DNA of 46,415 bases. It comes from Oscillospiraceae bacterium (GTDB lineage: Bacteria; Bacillota; Clostridia; Oscillospirales; CAG-272). Positions 15,311 to 26,500 of the stretch are shown here, piece after piece. Made by a program: the position numbers and the translations under genes. The stretch spans positions 1 to 46,415 of the forward strand of contig SVTP01000018.1 of assembly GCA_015063725.1 (NCBI GenBank), in the 5' to 3' direction. The notes under the pieces are model-generated. The model had not been told where the DNA came from, did not search any database, and worked only from the letters and a program-made list of their open reading frames with translations. Position 1 is the first letter of the stretch. Every line of letters starts with the position of its first letter.

Positions 15311-18300
15311 ATGAAAAAGTTATGGCTTATCACTTTGACGCTTATTATGGCGTTAACACTCTGCTTTGGGCTGACAGCTTGCGGAGATAAGACCGTAGAG
15401 CAGCTTCAGAACGAGCTTGGCGCATTGCTTGAGGGCGGAAACTTCAAAGAAGGCTCTGTTCTTAACGTCAATGACATTACAGCAGAAAGAGCAACCGAGA
15501 TCCTCGGCAAGCTTGAGGATAACGGTATCACGATTGACGACGAAACCAAGGCGTACATCTACGATATTTTCGTAACCAAGGACAACTCCGAGGTGCAGCC
15601 CGACGGAAAGGTGAAGGTGACCGTTCCAATGCCTGCTGACGAAAAGGCAGAGGGCTACAACGTATATCACATGAAGGATAACGGCGCGGTTGAAGTGATC
15701 CCTTCCACCTACAAGGACGGTAAGGTATCCTTTGAAACCGACGGCTTTTCCTCTTACATTTTTACTCCTACGTACAATTGTGTTGTTAGCGGTATATTAG
15801 ATTCGGACGTTACCGGCATTGTTGTGGACACTGATAATACGGTCGTTTACGATCCCAACGGCGACACCCCGCTGCCCAATTTTGAAAGCGTAAAGGTTAC
15901 AGCCGTTGCCCCCAACGGTACGTTCGTGCTTTCGGCAGACAAATATACGATTGACCTTGGAGGTCTCGACGCTACAAAGCCCGGTTCATACACCGTAACC
16001 TACACATATAACAAGAATACCGACATTAAGGCAACCGTTAACGTTGTCGTCCTGAATGAAGCCGTAAGGATCATGGTTGAAAATTACGGCTGGGGCGGAC
16101 ACACGGATATTCTGGGTGAGATCTTCGTGGAAAAGGGCGAGGAGGTCACCATCAACGCATATCTTGATGACGAGGAAAGATTTATTTTCTCGGGCTGGTA
16201 TCAAAATGATTTCGGCACTCGCGTAGCAGGTGCTATGACCTACACCTTTACAGCGACCGAGGATGTCACGTTGATTGCAAGATTTGAAAAGAATACCAAG
16301 GTGGATCTGATAATTGAAGCATACTGTATGTCGAATGGTATGCTCTCCGATCAGGTCGATATCTTGGTTGACGGTTTCCACCTTAAAGAAGAGAATATGG
16401 AAATGATCCTCAGACAGCTCCACGTTGGCAAGATCCTACATCTTGAAGCGCATTCTCCGGATGAAAGCCTCAGATTTGTTGGCTGGTATGAAGTCAGAAA
16501 GAATGACGAATTCAACGATGCCGTTTACAGAGAGCCCATTTCCGAGGAAATGTTCTTAAGCTATCAGATAAGAGACCTGGACGTTCATCTTATCGCGCTT
16601 TTCGCAGACGATACCCCCTATTCCAACGCACAGATCATAGGAGCGGATCAGGACGGAGAGCTTATAGTTAATGGCGAGTCTGTTGGAATAAGTACCACCC
16701 TTGAGGTTGGAAAAACCTATACCTTTGACGTAAATATTGGAGAGGATTACAGATTCCTTTACTGGCAGATCGAGGAGTATAATCGCAGCTTCACGATTGA
16801 AAATGTAACCCTGGAATACAAGGTTATTCCCGCATCCCGCCACGTATACGCGGTCTGCGAGCCCATTTTTGTGGACATGAAGATGGCGTACGGCAAGGAC
16901 GAATACACCTTTAAGGCAGGGGATGACGTATTTGCGCAATTGCAGTCTGCGGACGTTCGTCTGTTCTTGCCGTCCGGCAGCAGTATGTGGTCCACTTACG
17001 GTCAGACCCATACCATTGATTACGTAAACCTTGACCCCTCTAAGGTCGGTACGTACTGCATAGTCTACGAGTGCCTAAGCAACCCCGAGCTTTACGCAAA
17101 AGTTACCGTACATATCATCTCCACAGAGATCTCGTTTAATGCAACAGCAAATAAGGGTACGCTTATGATCGACGGTGAGGATATCGGTTCTGCTTATTCC
17201 GCGACCTATGCGGATGGCTATGGCAAGGTGACCCTTACAGCAAAGGGTGTTGAGAACACCGTGTTCAAGGGCTGGTACGTAGTGAACGGAAATACCACCG
17301 AGCTTGTCAGCACCGATGAGACCTTTACCTTTGAGATCGATAAAACTACAAGTGTGTACGCGGATTTCGAGTATGTAGTTACAGATCTTGTCGTAGATAT
17401 GGGTGATCTTATTTATGACGTGACCCTGCTCGAAAAGTACGAGAGCATCAGCATTCCCGACTTTAATGCGATCTGCAAAGAAGGCGGCACAAGCGAAAAA
17501 TGGAAAACAGATTACATTATTTTCGGTAAGATCAAGAGCATTTCCAACACCACTTGGGGCAATATGATCATTGTTGACGATCAGGGTAACGAGCTTCACG
17601 TTTACGGTCTGTATTTAGAGGACGGTACCCGTTACGGCAAGATGGAGACTAAGCCCGCGGTTGGTGATTTCATTGCCGTTCACGGCAAGCCCTACCTTTA
17701 CGGAACAGAGCCCGAGATGCAGAAGGGATATCTGCTGAACGCCACTCCCATACTCCCGAGCTTTGAGAACGTAACGGTTCACGCATACACTCCCGAAGGC
17801 TCGTCCGTTCTTAGGGCAGACGAATTTACGGTAAACACGAGCGCGCTGAACCCGGCGAAGCCCGGCGAGTATCTTGTCACCTATACTTATAAGGAAAATC
17901 CCGAGATCAAGGCGACCGTAACCGTTAAGGTCCTTGCCAATGCACCCGTTGACTTCAGCGCGTGGGTAAACGGCGGAACTCTCCTTCTTGACGGCGTAGA
18001 GATCGGTCCCGATTACTTTGAGACCTTCAAGGACGGCTTCGGCAAGATAACTCTTACCGCTGTCGGCGAGGAAAACACCGTATTCAAGGGCTGGTACACA
18101 AATGAGGATAATCCTACTCTGATCAGCACCGATGCAACCTACACCTTTGAATTTGATGAGAACATCTACGTTTACGCAGAATTTGAGTATACCGCAACCG
18201 AGATCTGGCTTGACGGCATGAACATGGGCTTTGATACTGATGGCGGTATTACCAACATCTATCTCCCCGTTCAGGGAACGTATGATCCGAACCGTATTCT

Positions 18301-20134
18301 TGTTTTCGCTTTGATAAACGGCGAGCCTGAGGCTCTTACCGCTGACGAGTACACCATTGATCTTGGCGGCTTTAACGGTACAAACCCTGCAAAGGGTGAC
18401 TATGTGCTCACCTTTACCTATAAAGCAAATCCCGAGCTTAAGGCAACGCATATGATCCGTGTTCTTGACGAAGAAAATCTGGTGAACTTCAATGCAAGCT
18501 CTGCTCCCGGTGGCAGAGTAAATGTTGATAAGCCCTACGACCAGTTCAATAAGGGCGAACAGGTTACCGTAACCGTTGAGCTTCGCTCCGAGAGCGATTA
18601 CGAGTTCCTCGGTTGGTACACGGTGGATGCAAGCGGTGCGGTTGGCACTACCTGCGTTTCTACCGAAAGAACCTATACAGTTACCTTAAACGAAACCACT
18701 TACCTCTACGCAAAGATAGAGCCTAAGATCACCCGTCTTGAGGTTGAGGGCTATGAAGGTGAGCCTACGAGAATTCACATCAGTAAGTTCTGGCTTGCTG
18801 ACAGAGAGATCAAGGTTTACGCTTGCGGCGCACTCGGCAAGAGAGTAGAACTTACCGCAAACGACTACACCGTTGATATGGGCGGCCTTAATTTGACCAA
18901 TCCCGTTGTTGGTAAATACACAATAACCTACACCTATAAGGCAGACACGAGCATCACCTACACTGTTACCGTTTGGGTATATGATGCGGATTACACGTTC
19001 TCTGCCGATCAGGACAGCCCCGATAACGGTTGGTTGCTCTTTGAAGGGTCTCTTACCCATGCGGTAGAGCCGTATCAGTACATTAGCGGAGAAGAAATCA
19101 CCATTACCGCAGCGGCAAAAGAGGGTTATACCTTCCTCGGCTGGTATCTTGCGATCGATCACGATACTCACGTCGAATACGAGCTGATTACAACCGATGC
19201 GACCTACACCTTTACCATTGATAAGGACACCAAAATCCAGGCGAAATTCGGCGCACCTGTGACCGAGATCGACCTTGGCGGTGCGAACCCCATCACTGTT
19301 TATCGGGGAGAATTTGTGGATCTTTCGCATATTGGCGTATGGTCGTATAGCTTGATCGAGTCGAGAAATCTGAACACTGACGAATATACCGTTGACCTTG
19401 GCGGTCTTGACGTGAACGACCCCGTCGCAGGCACGTACACGATCACCTACACCTACAAGGAAACCCCCGAGCTCACGGCAACGCTTACCGTCACCGTTTT
19501 GAAGAGATCCTACTATGTTGAGGTAACAAGTGATAGCGGACGTTTCAAATACAACGGCGATGAAACCATGCACCTGTTTGAAAAAATTGAGGAAGGCACT
19601 ACGATCGTTCTGGAGGCAGTCATTCCCAATCCTATGTACCGTGCATTCCTTGGTTGGAACAAATTCGACTATGAAACCGGCGAATGGAAGCTTTACAGCA
19701 CCAACAAGATTCTCACGCTCGTTGTGGAAGAATCGGCAGAGGGTGAAATAAGACTTCGCCCCGTATACGGTTATGTAACCAGGAATCTCGAAATGTATGT
19801 AATGGGTCATAACAAGCTTTACGAAGCAGGCGTTCAGCATTGGAATTTTGACGATATGGGATACTGGGATGAGGAGCTTGGCAGATACATTGCCTGCGGC
19901 AATATCGATCTTTATGCAGACAGCGAATATGCCACCGATATTGCAAAGCTCTTTGAGAACTTCCATATCTTTGCGGCAGATTGCAACGGACATCGTCAGC
20001 AGATCTCTCACGAGGATCTGACCATCGACCTCGGCGACTATAAGGCTGAGGAAGGCTGGTATGAGATCAAGGTCTCTTACGGCTCGTTTACGATGACCGT
20101 TAACGTGATGGTCATGCCTGCTGAAAACGCATAA
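15311..20134 (+). CDS. Giant surface lipoprotein II (1607 aa): alternating Ig-like and InlB-like repeats with an OB-fold insert
   Basis: The start at 15311 follows AAAAGGAG. A lipoprotein signal has its lipobox at FGLTAC-G (about C22). Residues ~45-155 form a ZU5-like domain (VQPDGKVKVTVPMP ... FSSYIFTP) that also appears near the C-terminus of protein III. Then at least five Big_3-like modules (SADKYTIDLGGLDATKPG, YTVTYTYNKNTDIKATV) alternate with InlB B-like modules (FLGWY...TDATYTFTIDKDT). About residues 708-815 form an OB-fold-like domain (YIIFGKIKSISNTTWGN, VGDFIAVHGKPYLYG), as in the first gene of the window. There is no C-terminal helix, so anchoring is by lipid. Probably a long stalk-like adhesin or glycan binder; no catalytic domain seen. 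Confidence 0.85.
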   Translation: MKKLWLITLTLIMALTLCFGLTACGDKTVEQLQNELGALLEGGNFKEGSVLNVNDITAERATEILGKLEDNGITIDDETKAYIYDIFVTKDNSEVQPDGKVKVTVPMPADEKAEGYNVYHMKDNGAVEVIPSTYKDGKVSFETDGFSSYIFTPTYNCVVSGILDSDVTGIVVDTDNTVVYDPNGDTPLPNFESVKVTAVAPNGTFVLSADKYTIDLGGLDATKPGSYTVTYTYNKNTDIKATVNVVVLNEAVRIMVENYGWGGHTDILGEIFVEKGEEVTINAYLDDEERFIFSGWYQNDFGTRVAGAMTYTFTATEDVTLIARFEKNTKVDLIIEAYCMSNGMLSDQVDILVDGFHLKEENMEMILRQLHVGKILHLEAHSPDESLRFVGWYEVRKNDEFNDAVYREPISEEMFLSYQIRDLDVHLIALFADDTPYSNAQIIGADQDGELIVNGESVGISTTLEVGKTYTFDVNIGEDYRFLYWQIEEYNRSFTIENVTLEYKVIPASRHVYAVCEPIFVDMKMAYGKDEYTFKAGDDVFAQLQSADVRLFLPSGSSMWSTYGQTHTIDYVNLDPSKVGTYCIVYECLSNPELYAKVTVHIISTEISFNATANKGTLMIDGEDIGSAYSATYADGYGKVTLTAKGVENTVFKGWYVVNGNTTELVSTDETFTFEIDKTTSVYADFEYVVTDLVVDMGDLIYDVTLLEKYESISIPDFNAICKEGGTSEKWKTDYIIFGKIKSISNTTWGNMIIVDDQGNELHVYGLYLEDGTRYGKMETKPAVGDFIAVHGKPYLYGTEPEMQKGYLLNATPILPSFENVTVHAYTPEGSSVLRADEFTVNTSALNPAKPGEYLVTYTYKENPEIKATVTVKVLANAPVDFSAWVNGGTLLLDGVEIGPDYFETFKDGFGKITLTAVGEENTVFKGWYTNEDNPTLISTDATYTFEFDENIYVYAEFEYTATEIWLDGMNMGFDTDGGITNIYLPVQGTYDPNRILVFALINGEPEALTADEYTIDLGGFNGTNPAKGDYVLTFTYKANPELKATHMIRVLDEENLVNFNASSAPGGRVNVDKPYDQFNKGEQVTVTVELRSESDYEFLGWYTVDASGAVGTTCVSTERTYTVTLNETTYLYAKIEPKITRLEVEGYEGEPTRIHISKFWLADREIKVYACGALGKRVELTANDYTVDMGGLNLTNPVVGKYTITYTYKADTSITYTVTVWVYDADYTFSADQDSPDNGWLLFEGSLTHAVEPYQYISGEEITITAAAKEGYTFLGWYLAIDHDTHVEYELITTDATYTFTIDKDTKIQAKFGAPVTEIDLGGANPITVYRGEFVDLSHIGVWSYSLIESRNLNTDEYTVDLGGLDVNDPVAGTYTITYTYKETPELTATLTVTVLKRSYYVEVTSDSGRFKYNGDETMHLFEKIEEGTTIVLEAVIPNPMYRAFLGWNKFDYETGEWKLYSTNKILTLVVEESAEGEIRLRPVYGYVTRNLEMYVMGHNKLYEAGVQHWNFDDMGYWDEELGRYIACGNIDLYADSEYATDIAKLFENFHIFAADCNGHRQQISHEDLTIDLGDYKAEEGWYEIKVSYGSFTMTVNVMVMPAENA

Positions 20135-20143
20135 TTACTGAAA

Positions 20144-20198
20144 CGAAACAATAGTTTCGCCTATCAATCAAGGCGGTGGGTGGAAACGCCCACCGCCT
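20144..20198 (+). other. Two intercistronic RNA hairpins
   Basis: CGAAAC-AATA-GTTTCG (20144-20159) and a 10-bp AGGCGGTGGG/CCCACCGCCT stem (20171-20180 with 20189-20198). No T-run, so read-through to the next gene is expected. Confidence 0.6.
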
Positions 20199-20232
20199 CT
20201 TGTAATAATCTTCAAAAAGGAGAAAAATAAAG

Positions 20233-23200
20233 ATGAAAATAAAAAAGAGATCAATATCTGCGATATTCGCCGTGATATTGATGCTGACAATGCTTATCGG
20301 CGTGATGCCGATGACGGTGTTTGCATATTATGAGGCACCCTTTTTTGATGGGGGCTCTGTTGATGTATGCACCGAGGGAAAAACGTACAGCCTTTACACC
20401 GAGGAAAATTTGGAGGGACAGAACGGAACAACCTTCATTTACGTCGTAAAGAGTGGCGATCGCTATTACACTCCCGGTAATCCTCGTTACACCGAATTTG
20501 AAGAAGTTGATTCCGTGTATGCAATTGACATTACCGAGTACTACGATGCACAAACCAACACCTTCTCCGGTATTTCTAATAGCGTAAATGTTGGTGCTAT
20601 GCAGTATCAGATGAACTCGGGTTCTTATATGTATGTTGACGGCGATATGCTGTTTGCCTTGAGCGTTCCCTTTGAATCTGCAGGCGAAGCGTGGTTTGAT
20701 GGCGGTATTCGTTATTACAGCCCCGATGAGACTTACAGCTATAGCCGTCCTTTGTGGCAAGCAAACGGTGACGGAAGCGGTTATTTTTACGATTCTTATA
20801 AGGATTGGTATGGCGATTCTGACACGTGGGTGTATGGCGTACTTGATTTGAAATATACAGGTACAGATTACGTGTTTGCTTTGAGTGACAAATCTGCCGA
20901 ATACAACGAGGCGAAAAATGCCGACCCCGACAACTATGATATAAGCGTAAACGTGAAGGCGTATCTCTACGCTGCTCCTTGCGGACATGAGCAAAACGTT
21001 CACGGTAATGCTGATGAACCTACCTGTATGGAAAAGGGCTGCCATGAATATTGGTATTGCCGTCTTTGCGACACCTATTTCTCCAACAAGGAGATGACGG
21101 CGGCATATGATGGCTTCCCTGAAATAGATGCACCGGGTCACGATTGGAATGGAGAAAAATGCAACAACTGCAACCGCCCGGTGCCCGTATATAGCAAGGT
21201 GACGAACAAAACCGATTTCTTTGCCTTGGCTGACGATACCATGTACGTTCTTGTGGCTGAATATGAAGGTAAATATTATACCCCTGATAGCAGCGTTCTT
21301 TATTCTTATGTTTTCGACACTGACGATGATGGTTACGCAGACATATACAACGTTGATGAAAACAATAACGGAACCCCCGACATTGCCGAGATCGACTATG
21401 ATGATAATGGCGTGTTTGATTTATGGGATTATCCGACCGAGGAAGAACGCCGTGAATATTTTGACTCTATATGTCATGGTTATCTTACAGATATGCTCTA
21501 CGGTCAAACTGTAGGCATACCTATAAAGGAAATTACCCTTAATCCCGATGGCACGATCTCTCACGATGCGGTAAAAGATGCTCTTGCGTTTGAGATGGTA
21601 AAACTACATACAAAAGAAGATATTGACCAATATATCGAGGAAGGATATACGGAAGAGATCTTCCGCTACGCTCACGAATGCGTGATGCAATTCGTTATCC
21701 CCAATACCTTTATCAACTCGCCTGCTTTTATCCCTGAGGACAGACCGTACAATAAGCTGTACCCCGATGAGGGCGACACCTACTACTGGGCAGTGCTGTT
21801 CTACAATGACAGAGACAGCTACTACACCTACGATTGGGAGAATGACGAGTACGTTGGCGGTTTGGAATTCCTTGATGTTTGCAAAGAAGGCAGCGTTGCA
21901 CTTAGTAAGTCTAATTCTATGTTCTCGCCTGAGTGGGGGAGTCAGTTAGAATGTCTCCGTCTCCGCGATTATAACGGTGAGCTGCGTTTCGTGGTCGGCA
22001 ATAATTATGATCTTGAAGGTAGCGAGTATATAGACGATGAAAACGGTGGCTACTTGGACACCCACGATACACAGGCGTGCGTATATCTTTACGCTTCTGC
22101 TCCGTATGAGCCTGCTCACACCTGCGAGTTCGGTGATTGGGTTGACGATAAGGTAACCGAAACACATACACGCACCTGCAAGGACACCACTTGCCAAAAG
22201 ACCGAAACCCTCCCTCATAATTGGGATGCAGGTGTGCAAAGCGGAACTGCCAATTGCTTAACCGGTGTAACCACGACCTATACCTGCACCGATAACTGCG
22301 GCGCGACAAAAAGTGAAACGGCAGAAGGTCTCGGTCACGATTGGAATAATTGGACGGATGACGGAGAGAATTCTCCGACCGACACACACTCACGTACTTG
22401 TAAGCGTGATTGCGGAGTGACGGCTGAAACCCAAAACCACACTTGGAGCAATTGGGTGAAAGAGGATGCTACCAACCACAAAAAGACTTGTTCGGGCTGT
22501 AACGGCACAAGACTTGCAGCGCACACGTTTGGCGAATGGACACCCGTAGGTGACGGCACGACCGAAAGGCGTGATTGTACCGAGGCAAGCTGCGATGCCT
22601 ACGAAACGAGAACACCTCACGTATGTGAGTTTGGCGATTGGATACCCGATTCGAACAACGATATGAAGCACATTCGCAAATGCGAATGTGGTGCAAGTGA
22701 AAGCGGCGACCACACCTATGGCGAATGGACGATGAAGGATGGGAATTACCACACGCATTCTTGTCCCACTTGCGGAGCTACCGAGGACTTCGAGCATAGC
22801 TTCTACGATTGGATCGCAAAGGATAATAACGACCACGTTCACGAATGTATGGAATGTGATTATGAGTCTGTTCTTCCTCACGATTACGTGAGAGAGGTAA
22901 CAAAAGAGCCGACAGAAACAGAGGTTGGCGAAGCGACCTATACCTGCACGCTCTGCTCTCATTCCTACACCGAGGAACTGCCCAAGAAAATCGCTCAGAT
23001 AAGCGGCGACGTAGTAGGTACGGTGCTTAACGTTCCTACCGGCAGTAACGCATATATTCCCGAAGGAACGGTGTTTGACGTGGTTGAACAGCCTGTAGAG
23101 CAGGTTCCCGCAGAGGTGCTTGGCGAAATTGCCGTAACTGCCGATGGTGCTGCAAAGCCACTTGGAATGTTTGATCTTTCGCTTCTCCTTGACGGCGCAA

Positions 23201-23508
23201 AAATTCAGCCCGACGGTATGGTTGAGGTAACGTTACCTGCACCCGATCTTGCGGCAGAGTATGACAAGATTATAGTGGTTTATATCGCTCCCGACGGAAG
23301 CTACGAGGAATGCAAGACCACCGTCAACGAGGACGGTACGATCACCTTTGCAACCGACCACTTCTCGCAGTATGCCGTTATCGGTATCACCGAGGATGCA
23401 GGTCTTGGAACAGGCGCAATTATCGGCATCGTTCTCGGTGCGGTCGCAGTTCTCGGTATTGGCGGCTTCTGTCTCTATTGGTTTGTATTCCGCAAAAAGA
23501 GAGCGTAA
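20233..23508 (+). CDS. Giant surface protein III (1091 aa): Ca-binding-like repeats and tandem Cys/Trp/His-rich modules, membrane anchor
   Basis: A Sec signal peptide (cleavage near VFA-YYE, residue ~31) is followed by an uncharacterised domain (to ~250). Residues ~362-402 carry three Asp-rich loops (DTDDDGYADIY, DENNNGTPDI, DYDDNGVFDLWD) like thrombospondin type 3 or dockerin calcium loops. A Cys-rich unit at ~250-320, then about nine short modules at ~626-918, share the pattern H-x-aromatic...W...C-x2/3-C (for example HTYGEWTMKDGNYHTHSCPTC). Paired cysteines in such number suggest metal binding or disulfides. A ZU5-like domain (~920-1053, FATDHFSQYAVIGI) matches the N-terminus of protein II. 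It ends with the anchor helix GAIIGIVLGAVAVLGIGGF and RKKRA. No enzymatic motif seen. Confidence 0.85.
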   Translation: MKIKKRSISAIFAVILMLTMLIGVMPMTVFAYYEAPFFDGGSVDVCTEGKTYSLYTEENLEGQNGTTFIYVVKSGDRYYTPGNPRYTEFEEVDSVYAIDITEYYDAQTNTFSGISNSVNVGAMQYQMNSGSYMYVDGDMLFALSVPFESAGEAWFDGGIRYYSPDETYSYSRPLWQANGDGSGYFYDSYKDWYGDSDTWVYGVLDLKYTGTDYVFALSDKSAEYNEAKNADPDNYDISVNVKAYLYAAPCGHEQNVHGNADEPTCMEKGCHEYWYCRLCDTYFSNKEMTAAYDGFPEIDAPGHDWNGEKCNNCNRPVPVYSKVTNKTDFFALADDTMYVLVAEYEGKYYTPDSSVLYSYVFDTDDDGYADIYNVDENNNGTPDIAEIDYDDNGVFDLWDYPTEEERREYFDSICHGYLTDMLYGQTVGIPIKEITLNPDGTISHDAVKDALAFEMVKLHTKEDIDQYIEEGYTEEIFRYAHECVMQFVIPNTFINSPAFIPEDRPYNKLYPDEGDTYYWAVLFYNDRDSYYTYDWENDEYVGGLEFLDVCKEGSVALSKSNSMFSPEWGSQLECLRLRDYNGELRFVVGNNYDLEGSEYIDDENGGYLDTHDTQACVYLYASAPYEPAHTCEFGDWVDDKVTETHTRTCKDTTCQKTETLPHNWDAGVQSGTANCLTGVTTTYTCTDNCGATKSETAEGLGHDWNNWTDDGENSPTDTHSRTCKRDCGVTAETQNHTWSNWVKEDATNHKKTCSGCNGTRLAAHTFGEWTPVGDGTTERRDCTEASCDAYETRTPHVCEFGDWIPDSNNDMKHIRKCECGASESGDHTYGEWTMKDGNYHTHSCPTCGATEDFEHSFYDWIAKDNNDHVHECMECDYESVLPHDYVREVTKEPTETEVGEATYTCTLCSHSYTEELPKKIAQISGDVVGTVLNVPTGSNAYIPEGTVFDVVEQPVEQVPAEVLGEIAVTADGAAKPLGMFDLSLLLDGAKIQPDGMVEVTLPAPDLAAEYDKIIVVYIAPDGSYEECKTTVNEDGTITFATDHFSQYAVIGITEDAGLGTGAIIGIVLGAVAVLGIGGFCLYWFVFRKKRA

Positions 23509-23545
23509 AACAAAACAATTACGAAAAAACACCCCCACAAAATCT

Positions 23546-23573
23546 TTTCCCTTGCCCTTTTGGGCAGGGGAAA
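23546..23573 (+). other. Intercistronic RNA hairpin before surface protein IV
   Basis: A 12-bp stem TTTCCCTTGCCC/GGGCAGGGGAAA (one G-T wobble) with a TTTT loop, ending five bases before the AGGAGG ribosome site, so it could affect initiation. Confidence 0.6.
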
Positions 23574-23588
23574 GCAAAGGAGGATAAT

Positions 23589-26500
23589 ATGAAAAAAACG
23601 ACGAGATTTTTGAAATTTGCATTCATTATACTACTTTGTATAACCTTTGGTATCGGACTGATGGCGGTTTCGACTTCGGCTGAAGAAGGAACGCCTGTAT
23701 CCATCACCGTCACCGACGGTACCGCCGATCCCACGACTGCAATGACGGGCGATACCGTCACCGTTACGGCAGATACCGTTGAGGGCAAGACCTTCAAGGA
23801 GTGGCAGGTCGTCAGCGGCGGCGTTACGCTTGCAGACAAGACCTCGGCTACCACTACCTTTACGGTTGGAGGCGAAAGCGTGGAGCTGATCGCCGTTTAC
23901 GACTACGTCGATTACACGGTATCGATCAAGGACGGCAAGGGCTACGTCAACCACACCGCCGACCAAATCACCGACGCGCACGTTGGAGATACGGTACAAA
24001 TTTCCGCCGACGATCCCAACGAGGGCTACTACTTCGTTGGTTGGAGCGTGCTCTCGGGAGAGGCGACGCTTGCGGACAGCTCTGCCGATAATACCACCTT
24101 TACGATGACGGCAGGCGACGTGGAGCTTGAGGCGGTCTACGCCGAGATCACTTACCTGACGGAGATCAAGTTCACGGTCACGCCTCCCGCCGTGGGTGAC
24201 CTTGCGGAGAGCGTCACGCTCATTCCCGCCGAGCCGGAGAAATACGGCTATACGCTTAAAGAGATCTATAGCTACGACAGCGGTTATCCGATCCTTGCTC
24301 CTACCGACGCGTTCAAGTCGGGTACGCAGTACGCGGTGCGCTTTGAGGTCGTTTGCGCCAAGGGTTACGCGCTTGCGAGTGATGCCGTGACCACGGTAAA
24401 CGGCGATACGACCGGCTGCTACAGCGGTGTTGAAGATCGCGAGTGGAATTTTGAGTTCCCCACAGCCCTCACCGTTACGGGCGGCAAGGCGTACACCTCA
24501 AATACGTACGAAACCGAGATCGGCGAGGTCTTTGCAGGTGACTATATTTACCTCAAAGCGGATGAAGCTCCCGAGGGTAAGATGTTCCTGTATTGGAGGA
24601 TCACCATAGGAGAGAATACGAGCTACGACTATTATAACACCACTTACATTTACGTTTACAGCTCTTATAAGGTGATCACCTGCGAGGCGATTTACGTAAC
24701 CCCCATCGAATCCGTTGAGGGAACGATACCCGCCATCAAGGTGGGAGACACCCCCATTACCACCGTTACCGATGAGAGTGACCTTTACGATATTTATATC
24801 GAAGGATGGTACTACTACGATTCGGAAAACACCAAGTTCGAAATGCTCCCCACCGACACCTATCAGGCAAACGTACAGTATGAGTGTGAGTTCCGCGTCG
24901 AGCCGATCGATGGCTACGGGATTGCAGGTGCTATCACGATCAACGGCAGGTCTATGAACGTTTCCGGTTGGTCTGCCGGTACCGCGATCAGGTACGGATA
25001 CCTCTACTATTACGATACCGCCTACGTAACGGTCACCGTTACGGGAGGTAAGATTTGGGTTGACGGCGTGGAGACAACCGACTCCCAGTTCCTGCCCGGC
25101 ACCGTGCTGACGCTGGTTGCCGACGCGCCCGAAGAGGGCATGGCGTTCCGCAGGTGGAATACGCCTTACGTTTACGCCACCGTGCTTGGCGTTACGGACT
25201 ACCGCGTGTCCACACTCACCTTTACGGTTGGCGTGCCTTCGAGCTTTGATCACGAGATCGTTTTTGAGTCGGTGTATATCACGCCGCAGGTTCTCTACTA
25301 TCCGTACACCGACGTGCCTCACCCCACGGTGGGCGGCAACCCCTCCTACAGTGCGGGTCTTGATGCTTACGACAATTACTACGGCGAGGTGCTTGGCTGG
25401 TACGAGGGCGAAACGCTTCTCGATCCCACCCACGTTTTTGAAGCGGGTAAGTCCTACACCGTAAGGGTAAAGCTTACCCCTGCGGCAGGCTATTATTTCG
25501 CCGAGGCGATCGCTTGTACGTTCAGAAACTACTTTAGCGATAATCAGGTGGACGGCACGTTGGTCGAGTATGAAGAAAGTGGCGCGTACATCGTGGTTGA
25601 ATTCACCGCTCTCGCAAAAAGTTATCAGGCAAGCGCGTCCGTCACCGTCACCGCTCCCGTTGCGGGCAAGGCGCCCGACGAGACCGTGACAAAGGGCGCA
25701 GATACCTACTGCGACGTCACCTTTGACGGTTGGATGGTTTACGATACCGAGACCTCAAGCTGGCGGGATATGACCGACGGCGAGCTGTTTGAGGTTGGCA
25801 AGCAATATCGCGCCTTCGTTGAGTTTACCAGCAACGAGACGCACTACGTCAGGTGGACTCAAACCGCGGTACTGATCAACGGCGTTGAGGCTGAGGGTTG
25901 GAGTAACGGAACCAACGCAAGCGGATATACCACCACTACCAAATATATCGAGTTCACCGTTGCGGCAGGCGAGAGCTACGGCATCACCGTGGAGAACGGC
26001 ACCGCAAGCGTTGACGCAACCCCCGTCACCACGGTCGGCGGCGGTATCACCGTTACGATCACCGCAGACGCGCCCGCCGAGGGCAAGGCGTTCAAGGAAT
26101 GGATCGTCGTCAGCGGCGAGAACGTTTTCCTCGTCGACGCAACCGCGGCTACCACCACCTTCGTTATGCCTGCGGGCGACGTCAGCATCCAGGCGGTCTA
26201 CCGCAACACACCTCACGATATCACCGTAACTGACGGTACGGCAGACCTGACCTTTGCAGGCAGTGAGGAAATCGTCACGATCACCGCAAACGAAGCCCCC
26301 GACGGCAAGTATTTTGTAGGCTGGGAGTGCGTCAGCGGCGGCGTGACATTTGCAGATGCAACTGCAAAGACCACCACCTTCGTGATGACGGGCGAGGAAG
26401 TTACCGTCAAGGTGATCTGGGCGGATAAGACCTATCTTGAGGAAGTGATCTTCACGATAGCAAAGCCCACATACGGTGAGCTTCCCGCAACGTCCATCAC

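Noticed and set aside
23310-23588. Upstream extension of surface protein IV into gene III
   Set aside because: That part overlaps the end of gene III in another frame; the signal peptide and AAAGGAGG place the start at 23589.
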